Shown here: piece after piece, positions 1-8,706 of the stretch
How positions within the stretch are numbered: the first letter of the stretch is position 1
Layout: each line of letters begins with the position of its first letter
Origin: Brasilonema sp. UFV-L1
Lineage (GTDB): Bacteria; Cyanobacteriota; Cyanobacteriia; Cyanobacteriales; Nostocaceae
Length of the DNA: 64,000 bases
Assembly (NCBI RefSeq): GCF_012912105.1
Contig: NZ_QMEA01000063.1
Coordinates: forward strand, 23,291 to 87,290
Direction: 5' to 3'
Notes under the pieces: generated by a model
The model's database searches: none
What the model saw: the letters and a program-made list of their open reading frames with translations, nothing else
Told to the model about the DNA's origin: nothing
Program-made: the position numbers and the translations under genes

Positions 1-1
1 A

Positions 2-823
2 CCAATCAAATCGGGTGTTCATTTTCAGTTTACCATCCACTTTGAAAACTTGAGCAATGTAGAACTAGGTGCATTAATGTGGATTTTTGATATTGCTCAA
101 AATAATCGCTATCGCCTCTCATTAGGAATGGGTAAACCTTTAGGTATGGGAGCAGTAAAAATAGAAAATAATTTATATCTGAACAAGCGTAAAATACGAT
201 ATACAAAATTATTCAACAATAACTACTGGGAAACAGCAGAAAGCTTAGATGATAACCCAGATTATCAGCAATTCTTTGAAAATTATATGCTTGAAAAGCT
301 TAGACAAACTGGGGAGTTTAAAGATATCCCCAGAATTAAAATGCTTTTAGCAATGTTGAGTTGGGAGAGTCCAGCATTATTACAAACACGATACATGGAA
401 ATTAAGCGAGAGAAAAATTCATTAGATGGTGAACCCAATGAATATAAAACTCGGCGTGTGTTACCGACTCCTTTACAAGTGATGGGAATTGAATTAGAGG
501 AAGACACTACTCCATCTCCATCAATTTCTAGAAAGAAAAATCATGCGTCTCCTATATTAAAAGAAAATCAGCGGGTAACATTTGTCAATGGTCAGGAAGT
601 TGAAGCAAAAGTCATTAATCTTGAAAAGCAACAGGTACAGCAAGGGAATAAAACAAAATTGAAAACTATTATTACCTATCAAATTCAAGGCTCTGACTGT
701 AAGTCAAAAGAGGAAGTCAATAAACAAGAAGTCTCCATTTCTGTAGGAGATATAGTCACAGTCAAAATTGAAAAAGCTCAAGGTACTAGTGTTAGGAAGG
801 TGAAAAGAATTGAAAAATCTTGA
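2..823 (+). CDS. Type III CRISPR-associated RAMP-family protein, C-terminal part (5' end outside window)
   Basis: The reading frame is open from base 2, so the gene enters from the left and only its last ~273 codons are present; the apparent TTG start at 50 is internal. The visible part has a hydrophobic strand pair followed by the glycine-rich loop GMGKPLGMG, which is the signature loop of RAMP-superfamily (Cas7/Cas5-like) subunits. It is most like the large single-RAMP proteins of type III effector complexes that bind crRNA. The last ~90 residues are lysine- and glutamine-rich and look like a beta-barrel nucleic-acid-binding extension. No CRISPR array or other cas gene is visible in this window, so the rest of the locus should lie upstream. 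The family call is moderately sure; the exact subtype is not. Confidence 0.65.
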   Translation, partial: PIKSGVHFQFTIHFENLSNVELGALMWIFDIAQNNRYRLSLGMGKPLGMGAVKIENNLYLNKRKIRYTKLFNNNYWETAESLDDNPDYQQFFENYMLEKLRQTGEFKDIPRIKMLLAMLSWESPALLQTRYMEIKREKNSLDGEPNEYKTRRVLPTPLQVMGIELEEDTTPSPSISRKKNHASPILKENQRVTFVNGQEVEAKVINLEKQQVQQGNKTKLKTIITYQIQGSDCKSKEEVNKQEVSISVGDIVTVKIEKAQGTSVRKVKRIEKS

Positions 824-890
824 CCAATACTTACATTTTCTCACCACCTTCCCCTCCACGCTCTTTCCAAGATTTAGTTGCGATACCTCC

Positions 891-2339
891 TCAAGACTTA
901 CTACTAGCTACTGGTTCATCAACTTGCGCCTCCTCCTGCTGTGGCGCTTGCTCTTCTTCCTCAGGAGGTAACCCATAAATCGACCGATACAGGTTCACGT
1001 ATTGCTTGGCAGATTTATACCAACTAAAGTCTTGACTCATTCCACGTTGCTGTAACCGTTGCCAGTAATCTTTGTAACGGAAACCTTCCCATGCCCGTAT
1101 CATACAGGTAAATAAATCCAGTGGTTCATAACGATCAAAACAATAACCTGTACCTGCATGGTTTGTTGGATCATGATGGAATACAGTATCAACTAATCCT
1201 CCAGTACGACGCACAATTGGTACTGAACCGTAACGCAAAGACATCATTTGGCTGATACCGCAAGGTTCAAAACGGCTTGGCATGAGGAAAGCATCGGTAC
1301 CAGCATAGATGCGACGAGCTAAGGCATCATTATATAGTAGGTAAGTTGCCATGCGTCCGGGGTAGCGCGATGCGAGTTGCCACATTTGAGTTTCGTAGTA
1401 GCGATCGCCTGTCCCCAACAAAACAAACTGTGCATCTGTATACGCCAGAAAGCGATCCAGAATATTCAATATCAAATCGATGCCTTTTTGTTCCACCAAC
1501 CGCGTTACGATACCAATCAAAAAGGCATTGCTGTTCACCTCTAACCCCACTTCTTCTTGCAAAGCAATTTTGTTTGCCTTGCGCTTATCTAAAGTATCAG
1601 CGCTAAAGTTTTGGGCAATGTATTTATCTGTCGCTGGGTCGTAAACTTCTGTATCAATACCATTGATAATACCTGACAACTTGCCGCTAATGAAGGACAA
1701 TAATCCTTCTAAAGTTTCACCATAAGCAGCTGTCTTGATTTGCTCTGCATAAGTTGGGGAGACAGTATTCACTTTATCTGCAAACTGTACCGCAGCTGCC
1801 ATTGTGTTGTGTCCTTGCATATACCAAGGACACCAAGTAATTTTTTCTAAATACCAGCGCCACGGACCTTGATATGCCAGGTTGTGTATAGTAAAAAGAG
1901 TGGTGATATCAGGAGACTGATGCATCCATACAGGAATCATTCCTGTATGCCAATCATGACAGTGAACTATTTCTGGCTTCCAATAATTCCAGCAAAACTC
2001 TGCTGCTCCATTGGCGAACAATGTAAATCGCCAGCCTTCATCTTCTCCAGAGTAAATTCGCCGAGGTGAAAAGGCTGGATGTCCAAATAAATACAAGGGA
2101 ACATCAGTACCAGGCAGAACACTTTCGTAAACTGCAAAATCTTGGAACATGGCGAATCCACGCCAAATTGGCTCTTGGGGAATTTCCATTTTGTCGGGTA
2201 GAGTACCGTAGTAAGGCAAGAAGATCCGCACATCATGTCCCATTGTCCTCAAGATTTTGGGGAGTGCTCCGACAACATCACCTATTCCACCAACTTTCGC
2301 AATCGGAGCTGCTTCTGCTGCTACAAATAAAATCCGCAT
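891..2339 (-). CDS. glgA: Glycogen (starch) synthase, GlgA
   Basis: This 482-residue GT5 glycosyltransferase transfers glucose from ADP-glucose to the non-reducing end of alpha-1,4-glucan for cytoplasmic glycogen storage. The N-terminus carries the ADP-glucose-binding motif KVGG at residues 15-18. The C-terminal half has the GT-B nucleotide-binding region with [11 protein letters not shown] and the following TGGL loop. The length fits bacterial GlgA. The last ~25 residues are acidic, glutamine-rich and low complexity. The ATG start lies directly before the conserved beta strand RILFVAAEA. It lies downstream of hemC on the same strand, with about 190 bases between them that contain a hairpin, so co-transcription is uncertain. 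Confidence 0.97.
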   Translation of the reverse strand: MRILFVAAEAAPIAKVGGIGDVVGALPKILRTMGHDVRIFLPYYGTLPDKMEIPQEPIWRGFAMFQDFAVYESVLPGTDVPLYLFGHPAFSPRRIYSGEDEGWRFTLFANGAAEFCWNYWKPEIVHCHDWHTGMIPVWMHQSPDITTLFTIHNLAYQGPWRWYLEKITWCPWYMQGHNTMAAAVQFADKVNTVSPTYAEQIKTAAYGETLEGLLSFISGKLSGIINGIDTEVYDPATDKYIAQNFSADTLDKRKANKIALQEEVGLEVNSNAFLIGIVTRLVEQKGIDLILNILDRFLAYTDAQFVLLGTGDRYYETQMWQLASRYPGRMATYLLYNDALARRIYAGTDAFLMPSRFEPCGISQMMSLRYGSVPIVRRTGGLVDTVFHHDPTNHAGTGYCFDRYEPLDLFTCMIRAWEGFRYKDYWQRLQQRGMSQDFSWYKSAKQYVNLYRSIYGLPPEEEEQAPQQEEAQVDEPVASSKS

Positions 2340-2474
2340 GATAATCTGTGTTCCCTCGATTCTGCCTAGGTTATAGTTCCATTACTCGTAGGGTAATGCC
2401 CCACACAGAGAGTGTTGGTGCGCAGTGCCCACCCTACAATCTAACCACATATACTGGTCGTGGGAAAGCTCAAC

Positions 2475-2531
2475 CAGTGATTCAGTTATCAGTACACAGT
2501 GAATCACTGATAACTGATAACTGATAACTGT
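2475..2531. repeat. Hairpin plus GATAACT tandem repeats between hemC and glgA
   Basis: A perfect 10-base inverted repeat (CAGTGATTCA, 2475-2484, with TGAATCACTG, 2500-2509) is followed by three copies of an octamer GATAACTG that run to the hemC stop codon. The same CAGTTATCAGTT-type sequence recurs at intergenic positions near 10034, 23405, 25188 and 32480. It is probably a dispersed intergenic repeat and may act as a weak transcription stop after hemC; there is no clear T-run. Confidence 0.5.
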
Positions 2532-2532
2532 T

Positions 2533-3504
2533 TCAAGAACCTCGTTGAATCTGAGCAAAGATTTCATCCAAAATCTCTTGTGCTCCTTGTTGACGCAAGA
2601 GCTGCGCTAGTTCTTGTCCTAGTTGTTCGGCATTTTGAGCTACACCTGTGACTGTATCTTTAACGAGCTTTTGACCATCTACGCTTGCAACTATACCCGT
2701 TAAAGTTAAATTCTCTCCAACGATTTCTGTATTTACACCAATAGGAACTTGACAACCGCCTTCTAGTTCGCGTAAAAAAGCTCGCTCTGCAAGACAGCGA
2801 TCGCGTGTTTCGGGATGTTCAATCGCTTTGAGGAGTGAGAGCAATTCGCTATCGTCCTCTCGACATTCTATTCCCAAAGCTCCTTGCCCAACTGCATGGA
2901 GAGAAATTTCTTTTGGTAGACTTTGATGGATGCGATCGCCCATTCCTAACCGTTCTAAACCAGCAACTGCCAAAATCAGCGCGTCGTATTCACCTGCATC
3001 CAGTTTTGACATACGCGTGTTCAAATTTCCTCGCACATCTTTAAATTGCAGGTGAGGAAAATGGTGCCGCAGTTGTGCTAAGCGTCGTAGCGAAGATGTA
3101 CCGATGACAGCACCTTCTGGTAGTGTATCAATTTGCTTATCTTTATGTTTTTCATGTACAACCAGAGCATCTGCTGGGTTTTCTCGTTCTGTAATTGCTG
3201 CTAATACTAACCCTTGTGGTAAGCGAGTCGGTAAATCTTTGAGAGAGTGAACGGCAAAATCAATCTCCTGATTGAGCATTCCGACTTCGAGTTCTTTGGT
3301 AAATAATCCTTTATCGCCAATTTTCGCTAAAGCAACATCCAGGATTTTATCACCGTGGGTGGACATAGTATGAACGTCAAAAGAGATACCAGGAAAACTT
3401 TTCTGGAGTTGTTCTTGTACCCAGTAAGTTTGAATCAGAGCCAGTTGGCTTTTGCGAGAACCAATGCGAATTGTGCGTGGGGAAGTGGAAACAACAGATG
3501 TCAT
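2533..3504 (-). CDS. hemC: Hydroxymethylbilane synthase (porphobilinogen deaminase)
   Basis: The enzyme polymerises four porphobilinogen units into hydroxymethylbilane, a shared step for heme, chlorophyll, bilins and corrinoids. The frame is open further upstream, but I place the start at the ATG at 3504. That gives 323 residues beginning just before the conserved [11 protein letters not shown] segment; an extra 20 residues would be atypical. Conserved elements include HSLKDLP, the DVRGN substrate-binding segment and GGCQVPIG, whose cysteine (about residue 251) holds the dipyrromethane cofactor. Length and motifs match the family fully. It precedes glgA on the same strand. Confidence 0.97.
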   Translation of the reverse strand: MTSVVSTSPRTIRIGSRKSQLALIQTYWVQEQLQKSFPGISFDVHTMSTHGDKILDVALAKIGDKGLFTKELEVGMLNQEIDFAVHSLKDLPTRLPQGLVLAAITERENPADALVVHEKHKDKQIDTLPEGAVIGTSSLRRLAQLRHHFPHLQFKDVRGNLNTRMSKLDAGEYDALILAVAGLERLGMGDRIHQSLPKEISLHAVGQGALGIECREDDSELLSLLKAIEHPETRDRCLAERAFLRELEGGCQVPIGVNTEIVGENLTLTGIVASVDGQKLVKDTVTGVAQNAEQLGQELAQLLRQQGAQEILDEIFAQIQRGS

Positions 3505-3828
3505 AAATAAATATGTCAAGCCAGGAGATAAATTGACTTTATCTAGACTACCGCAGTCCAACACTTATCAGCCTTATGCCCGATTTGAGTTCACGATTAT
3601 TCTCAGTTCTGTTTACGTATCTTCATGAAATTCTGTGAACTTCCAGTCGTTCAAATTTCCAATCAAAGTTTGACTTTTGAGTTCTAATACTGTAGAAATT
3701 ATATCTACTAAAATACCATAATCAAAATATACTCCACACAGGTATAAACTGCGTTTTAACTGTCATACTAGAGCGCGTAGCGTGCGCCGCGCATACGAAG
3801 CCTTTTTGTCGGTCATCGACATTTGCAC

Positions 3829-3898
3829 TAGACCTCTCCAAAAATGATTTTTAGTGCAAGCGCCGTAAAGGTTTCATAGCCATTTTTGGAGAGGTCTA
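3829..3898. repeat. MITE-like element with 18-bp perfect terminal inverted repeats
   Basis: In the 560-base gap between hemC and the PucC-like gene, TAGACCTCTCCAAAAATG (3829-3846) is matched by its exact reverse complement at 3881-3898, enclosing 34 bases. Both ends finish in TA, as expected for a TA target duplication of the IS630/mariner type. A short GC-rich dispersed repeat (GCGTAGCGTGCGCCGC, near 3776) lies just upstream. A related end, TTTTTGGAGATGTCTA, occurs alone near 61715. I see no gene in 3505-4065. Confidence 0.55.
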
Positions 3899-4065
3899 CT
3901 GGTTAAACTGAGGAAAGGCAGAACGTGTAAGGAAGATACCTTAGAGAAGAGTGTTGCTGAATGAAATTTTCTGGGCGCAAAGAAGCGCTTGTGTTTATCG
4001 CTGGATAATCATCTAAATAAACCAATGAAAAATAGAATCATAATATTCTCAGTCAAAAAGTAGTT

Positions 4066-5487
4066 ATGGCAAGCGGCGATTTATTTGATTCTCCAACAAA
4101 ATCCTTGGCGATGCCAAAGGTGAATGTGCTGACTATGTTTCGGCTTGGCTTATTTCAAATGGGGCTGAGTATGATGTCTATCCTGACTCTGGGAGTTCTT
4201 AACAGAGTCATGATTCAGGAAATAGCGATTCCGGCGACGCTGGTGGGAGCAGTGCTAGCAATACAGTTATTTGTTTCTCCTTCTCGCGTTTGGTTTGGTC
4301 AAATGTCTGATGCTAAGCCCATATGGGGTTATCATCGCACAGTTTATGTCTGGGTGGGAGCAGCAATATTTGCTGTCGCCTCATTTTTAGCCGTGCAGGT
4401 ATTGTGGCAACTGGACACTGTAGTTAATAATGTTGGTGGGTGGGCATGGACAACCCAAACAATCGGCTTGATTGCACTTCTGGCTTTTATTTTTGCTCTG
4501 TATGGTCTAGCAATTTGTGCTAGCGGTACTGCTTTTGCTGCTTTGCTGGTTGATATATCGGAAGAAAACAACCGTTCCAAAGTCGTCGGTGTTGTTTGGT
4601 CGATGCTGATGGTGGGGATTATTGTCGGGGCAATTATTAGTTCTAGTTTACTCAAGCAATCAACTCCCGAAACATTACAAGCATCAGTTAACAGATTGTT
4701 TCTCATCGTTCCGACAATTGTCTTTGGATTGGCAATAGTAGCAACCTTTGGTGTGGAGAAAAAGTATTCTCAGTATTCTACTCGTTCCACAGTGACTAAT
4801 CGGGAAGACAGCATTACTCTTGGCACGGCTTGGCAAATATTAACAGCTAGTCCGCAAACAAGTATATTTTTCACATTTTTAGTCGTGATGTCACTGGGCT
4901 TGTTTATGCAAGACCCTATTCTAGAGCCATATGCAGGTCAGGTCTTTCGGATGCCCCTAGCAGAAAGTACTAGGTTGAATGTGTTTTATGGTACTGGTAT
5001 ATTGATTGCCTACAGCATAGCCGGCTTCTTGATTGTACCTCGTTTGGGTAAGCAAAGAACTGCACGTCTTGGCTGTCTGTTAGTCGCATTCTGTGCAGCA
5101 CTGCTTGGAATATCAGGATTTTCTGCGAATCCAGCGTTGCTCAAACTAGCTTTGCTATTATTTGGTTTAGCAACTGGTATCCTAACAACTGCTGCAGTTA
5201 CCTTGATGCTAGATCTAACAGCGGCTGAAACCGCAGGGACATTTATTGGTGCTTGGGGGCTGGCGCAATCTATCGCCAGAGGTAGTGCTGTGGCTATTGG
5301 TGGTGCAGTTTTAGATGTGAGTCGTAAGCTACTACCCAACTTGGTGTTAGCTTATGGAGTCGTCTTTGCTCTAGAAACAGCATTGCTGTTGCTGGCAATT
5401 TGGTTTCTAAACCGGATAAATGTGAGAGAATTTCAGACAAATGCCAAGCAGGCGATCGCCTCTATTTTAGAAAGCGAACTTGATTAA
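4066..5487 (+). CDS. PucC/BCD-family MFS protein (light-harvesting/pigment-protein assembly type)
   Basis: This 473-residue polytopic membrane protein of about 12 segments belongs to the bacteriochlorophyll-delivery (PucC/LhaA) branch of the major facilitator superfamily. The typical N-terminal region is present: LFQMGLSMMSILTLGVLNRV, then RVWFGQMSD and GYHRTVYVWVGA. In purple bacteria these proteins help deliver pigment to antenna complexes. The role of the cyanobacterial homologues is not settled, and chlorophyll handling in thylakoids is the likely inference. The ATG start is preceded by a weak A-rich leader. The downstream inositol-phosphatase-like gene follows on the same strand 66 bases later, so the two may be co-transcribed. 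Confidence 0.88.
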   Translation: MASGDLFDSPTKSLAMPKVNVLTMFRLGLFQMGLSMMSILTLGVLNRVMIQEIAIPATLVGAVLAIQLFVSPSRVWFGQMSDAKPIWGYHRTVYVWVGAAIFAVASFLAVQVLWQLDTVVNNVGGWAWTTQTIGLIALLAFIFALYGLAICASGTAFAALLVDISEENNRSKVVGVVWSMLMVGIIVGAIISSSLLKQSTPETLQASVNRLFLIVPTIVFGLAIVATFGVEKKYSQYSTRSTVTNREDSITLGTAWQILTASPQTSIFFTFLVVMSLGLFMQDPILEPYAGQVFRMPLAESTRLNVFYGTGILIAYSIAGFLIVPRLGKQRTARLGCLLVAFCAALLGISGFSANPALLKLALLLFGLATGILTTAAVTLMLDLTAAETAGTFIGAWGLAQSIARGSAVAIGGAVLDVSRKLLPNLVLAYGVVFALETALLLLAIWFLNRINVREFQTNAKQAIASILESELD

Positions 5488-5553
5488 TTTTGTTTCGCGC
5501 AAAGACGGCAAAAAATCTTTGCGACGAATGCGTCTTTGCGTGAAAATAAAAGT

Positions 5554-6360
5554 ATGACTGAATTTTGGACATCAATTCTCGATTTTGCCCAAACCACCAC
5601 TACCAGAGTGGGAAAACAGTTAATGCAAGACTTTGGGCAAGTACAAGCTTCACAAAAAGCAGATGGTAGTTTAGTAACGCAATCAGATAAATGGGCAGAT
5701 CGGGAAATACGAGATGCTATAGCATCTACTTTTCCTGGTTACGGTATCTTGAGCGAAGAGGATGATAAAGTTTTCGGTGGTACGCAATGGTGCTGGGTTA
5801 TCGATCCTTTAGATGGTACAACTAACTTTACTCGTGGAATTCCTATTTGGTCGATTTCCCTGGGTTTACTGTATCAAGGCACGCCTGTTTTTGGTTACGT
5901 TTGTGTACCGCCATTGGGACAAACTTTTCATGGTTACTGGGGAGAGAACTCTAAGTTAGAAGTCCCTACTGGGGCTTTTCGCAATCATCATCCTATTCAT
6001 ACAAGTCTAGATTCTCCTAGTGGAAATCACTTTTTCAACCTCTGTTCGCGCAGTACCTCCGTCATAGAGAAAGATTTTCCGTGTAAAATTCGGATGTTGG
6101 GAGTTGCGAGTTATAACTTCTTGACAGTCGCTGCTGGCGCTACACTGGGTGGTATTGAAGCAACGCCAAAAATTTGGGACATAGCAGGCGCTTGGGTGAT
6201 TGTTCAAGCTGCTGGGGGAAGCTGGCGATCGCTAAAATCAGAGCCATTTCCTTTAATATCAGGAGAAGATTATACGACTCGTTCTTTCCCGACTTTAGTT
6301 GTGAGTCGAACAGAATTGATTCCAGTTTTTGCTCCCTTTGTCGAGAAGTTGAAGATTTGA
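5554..6360 (+). CDS. Inositol monophosphatase family protein
   Basis: This is a 268-residue Mg-dependent sugar/inositol phosphatase of the FIG superfamily. Metal-ligand motifs are visible: the EE pair in ILSEEDD (about residue 68), WVIDPLDGTTNF (about 82-93) and the late WDIAGAWVIVQAAGG. I chose the ATG at 5554; an upstream in-frame TTG at 5536 lies within a dispersed GAATGCGTCTTTGCG repeat and is unlikely to be the start. The substrate (inositol-1-phosphate, histidinol phosphate or a PAP-like nucleotide) cannot be decided. It probably follows the PucC-like gene in one transcript. Confidence 0.9.
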   Translation: MTEFWTSILDFAQTTTTRVGKQLMQDFGQVQASQKADGSLVTQSDKWADREIRDAIASTFPGYGILSEEDDKVFGGTQWCWVIDPLDGTTNFTRGIPIWSISLGLLYQGTPVFGYVCVPPLGQTFHGYWGENSKLEVPTGAFRNHHPIHTSLDSPSGNHFFNLCSRSTSVIEKDFPCKIRMLGVASYNFLTVAAGATLGGIEATPKIWDIAGAWVIVQAAGGSWRSLKSEPFPLISGEDYTTRSFPTLVVSRTELIPVFAPFVEKLKI

Positions 6361-6370
6361 ACGCCACCAT

Positions 6371-6707
6371 CAGAAGTTAGAAGTCAGGAGTCACAACTCA
6401 CAAGTCAGGAGTTACGAGTCACAACTCACAAGGAGTTAGAAGTCACAACTCACAAGGAGTTAGAAGTCACAACTCACAAGTCAGAAATCACAACTCACAA
6501 GTCAGAAGTTAGAAGTCAGAAGTTAGAAGTCACAAGTCAGGAGGAGTCAGGAGTTAGAAGTCACAAGTCAGGAGTCAGAAATCAGGAGTCACAACTCAGG
6601 AGTTAGAAGTCACAACTCACAACTGACAACTCAGAAGTCACAACTCAGGAGTTAGAAGTCACAACTGACAACTGACAACTCACAACTCAGGAGTCAGGAG
6701 TTAAGAG
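6371..6707. repeat. Long degenerate heptanucleotide repeat tract (STRR type)
   Basis: About 335 bases consist almost wholly of seven-base units such as AGAAGTC, AGGAGTC, ACAACTC, ACAAGTC and AGGAGTT, roughly 48 in a row and interspersed in varying order. This resembles the short tandemly repeated repetitive sequences known from heterocystous cyanobacteria. It starts 10 bases after the stop of the inositol-phosphatase-like gene. Some plus-strand frames stay open across parts of it, but the composition shows this is not coding. Confidence 0.9.
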
Positions 6708-6782
6708 TAAAAAGGGCTGTATGGCTTTTAGATCTCAGCACTGTACTTCACGCACAAAACTTTGTACTGTAAATAATCATCG

Positions 6783-7061
6783 TCAACCAAAGCGCACTTG
6801 TAAGTGCAAAACTTCCAGGTAGGAATGTCCTTGTTGCTGAGATATGCAACGCGGGCAATTAGGATTTCCACAAGGATAGCAATTAGATGGAAACACAAAA
6901 AGTTTTTTTCCTAATCGTAGTGCTTTATAGTACAGCGAAATTGCGTCTTCCAAGGAATAAAACATAATTGGAATCCATCTTTTATCGCTGTAAAAGCAAA
7001 CAACGACTCGGCGGGCCATGTACTGTGAGAGCGGAAGTGTATTTTGCATTGGTGAAACCAC
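6783..7061 (-). CDS. Small cysteine-motif protein of unknown function
   Basis: I do not recognise a named family. The best start is the GTG at 7061, nine bases after a strong GGAGG ribosome-binding site; a TTG three codons earlier lies too close to that site. The ~92-residue product has a hydrophobic/aromatic middle (FYSLEDAISLYYKAL) and a C-terminal cysteine cluster YPCGNPNCPRC that could bind zinc. It stands alone between the repeat tract and a 365-base gap. The good ribosome-binding site argues that it is translated. Confidence 0.5.
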   Translation of the reverse strand: MVSPMQNTLPLSQYMARRVVVCFYSDKRWIPIMFYSLEDAISLYYKALRLGKKLFVFPSNCYPCGNPNCPRCISQQQGHSYLEVLHLQVRFG

Positions 7062-7070
7062 ACAAATCAA

Positions 7071-7426
7071 CCTCCAAAAAATGAGTCAAGATGTCTATAT
7101 TCTTTTTCGCTTAACTTAGCGATGGTAAACCACTATCATGAGTTATAAATCTTAACAATTCTTAAGACAGCAAAAATCTGTATTTTGTCGTAACAAGAAA
7201 ATCATATGGTTATGGCTTGACTCAAAAAAAGACATGCAGCTACGCTTTAGGGCAAAGCTCTTCCGGTAGAGTGGGAAAACAATTCCTATTCCTTGTTTAT
7301 TTGTCCTAGTGTAGGAAGTTTTCGACGATTTACAGCAGTTTTCACGTATTGAAATCAATTTAGACCACATTTTGCGGCGTTCTTCTTTGCGACGAGTGCG
7401 TCTATGCGCAAGACAAAAGCTGTCAA
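7071..7426. other. Intergenic region without a convincing gene
   Basis: A minus-strand frame of 72 codons (7152-7370) is present but has no recognisable domain or ribosome-binding site, so I do not call it. Near 7380-7410 is a copy of the dispersed sequence TTTGCGACGAGTGCGTC, which also occurs at 5515-5540. Confidence 0.5.
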
Positions 7427-8695
7427 TTAAAAATACAAAACTTCACATTCATAATCTTCTGGAGTCGGCTCTATTTGCCATACCAACCCTTCCCCAGCAT
7501 CACCAAAAGCCACTTCAACATAAAGCTTACTGACAGGAGTTGTGGCTTGCGCTTGATTACCTTCAAACGACTGTAAATCTTCAGTCAAGAGTCGCAACTT
7601 AAACCCACTGGGTATCAACTCGCCTCTTTGACTGCGCAGTTCAAAACGCCACGCTCTATCTTCTATTTTACCTTTTGGTTGCACCCGCAGTTCATATGGT
7701 TGTCCTGCGATGGTTAATCTGCGCACTAAAGTTGGTAACGCAGCTGCTGCTGTTTGCTGTGATCCCCGCGCACCTGCCAAACCAGATTGTAACTCGATAC
7801 TTCCCCAACCAAATGTTTGTGCAAAATCTGACACACCAGTTTGCATCCATTGCAAAATCGACCACTGTTGTTGCTGTCCCTGACGTTGTTCGTACAAACG
7901 TTGTCTCCAACCACCGTGTTCTAAGAGCGCTCCCCAAGTTTGAAATGGAACTGCCATGCGTGGTAATATGACTCTAGGATTTCCTAAACGCAAAAGCAAG
8001 TTTTGTGCTTGTGCGAGTGGCAAAGCAGGTAAGGAAGCAGTTTCAGTTCGAGTGACTTCCTCTGGACACATCTGACGTGCCATCCATAGAATGCTAAGAT
8101 TAGAAATTAAGTGCTCTGCATCTAAACAATAAGCGCGATCGCCTGCATCGTAAGTTCCCATATTCTTAAGTTGGGCGTGGGTTGTATACCCCCAAACCCG
8201 AATGCAGCCTTCGTCCAGATTCACTTGCACTGCTAGATAATAATCAGCACTCCAGCTTGGAATATCCACCCATTCTTGAGGAACACGCAGTTCACTCAAG
8301 TCAATATCCTCAGTGGGGATTAACACCATTCGTGATGTTCCGAAGGAAATACCTGTACCATTGACGACTTCCCAAATGCTTGAGTGAGCTGCTACATTTG
8401 GGGAAACTGTCGCATTCTGAGCGTATTCTTCCCGAAGCCAAGGTAAAAAAGTGTTCAAGCTCAAGCGGTTGAGATAAGCTACCCAACGACGACTAGAGGT
8501 TGAAAAAGCTTGGCTTTGCTCCCAAATCTTCGCTTGTTCAGCTTCAGGAATTTCTAACCACAGATGTGTAGAGTTTATTAAAGTATGTGCGCCGGTGTCA
8601 AATGTCATAGTTATTGTCTTTGTTTGCTCCACTTTAGGAATTTCTAGCCACAATGTAGACTTTGTTGAAGTATTTGTACTTATATCAAATGTCAT
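7427..8695 (-). CDS. DUF1822 family protein with a duplicated N-terminus
   Basis: This 422-residue cyanobacterial protein of the DUF1822 family has no known biochemical function. Typical elements are the opening LWLEIPEAEQ, the central SADYYLAVQVN...IRVWGYTTHAQLKN region and a C-terminal beta-rich part. The first 29 codons, including the bases around the start codon, are an imperfect tandem copy of the next segment: MTFD...LWLEIPKVEQ is followed by MTFD...LWLEIPEAEQ. There are therefore two possible starts. The outer ATG at 8695 has an AGGAG ribosome-binding site; the inner ATG (about 8608) corresponds to the usual start. It begins only 11 bases after the sigma-factor-like gene, so it is the second gene of an operon. 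Confidence 0.85.
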   Translation of the reverse strand: MTFDISTNTSTKSTLWLEIPKVEQTKTITMTFDTGAHTLINSTHLWLEIPEAEQAKIWEQSQAFSTSSRRWVAYLNRLSLNTFLPWLREEYAQNATVSPNVAAHSSIWEVVNGTGISFGTSRMVLIPTEDIDLSELRVPQEWVDIPSWSADYYLAVQVNLDEGCIRVWGYTTHAQLKNMGTYDAGDRAYCLDAEHLISNLSILWMARQMCPEEVTRTETASLPALPLAQAQNLLLRLGNPRVILPRMAVPFQTWGALLEHGGWRQRLYEQRQGQQQQWSILQWMQTGVSDFAQTFGWGSIELQSGLAGARGSQQTAAAALPTLVRRLTIAGQPYELRVQPKGKIEDRAWRFELRSQRGELIPSGFKLRLLTEDLQSFEGNQAQATTPVSKLYVEVAFGDAGEGLVWQIEPTPEDYECEVLYF

Positions 8696-8706
8696 AGTTA
8701 TTTCTC

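Noticed and set aside
6371..6707. Possible CRISPR array
   Set aside because: The units are seven bases long and contiguous with no unique spacers, so this is a heptamer repeat tract.
7152..7370. 72-codon minus-strand frame upstream of the DUF1822 operon
   Set aside because: Composition is unlike a protein, with no family match and no ribosome-binding site.
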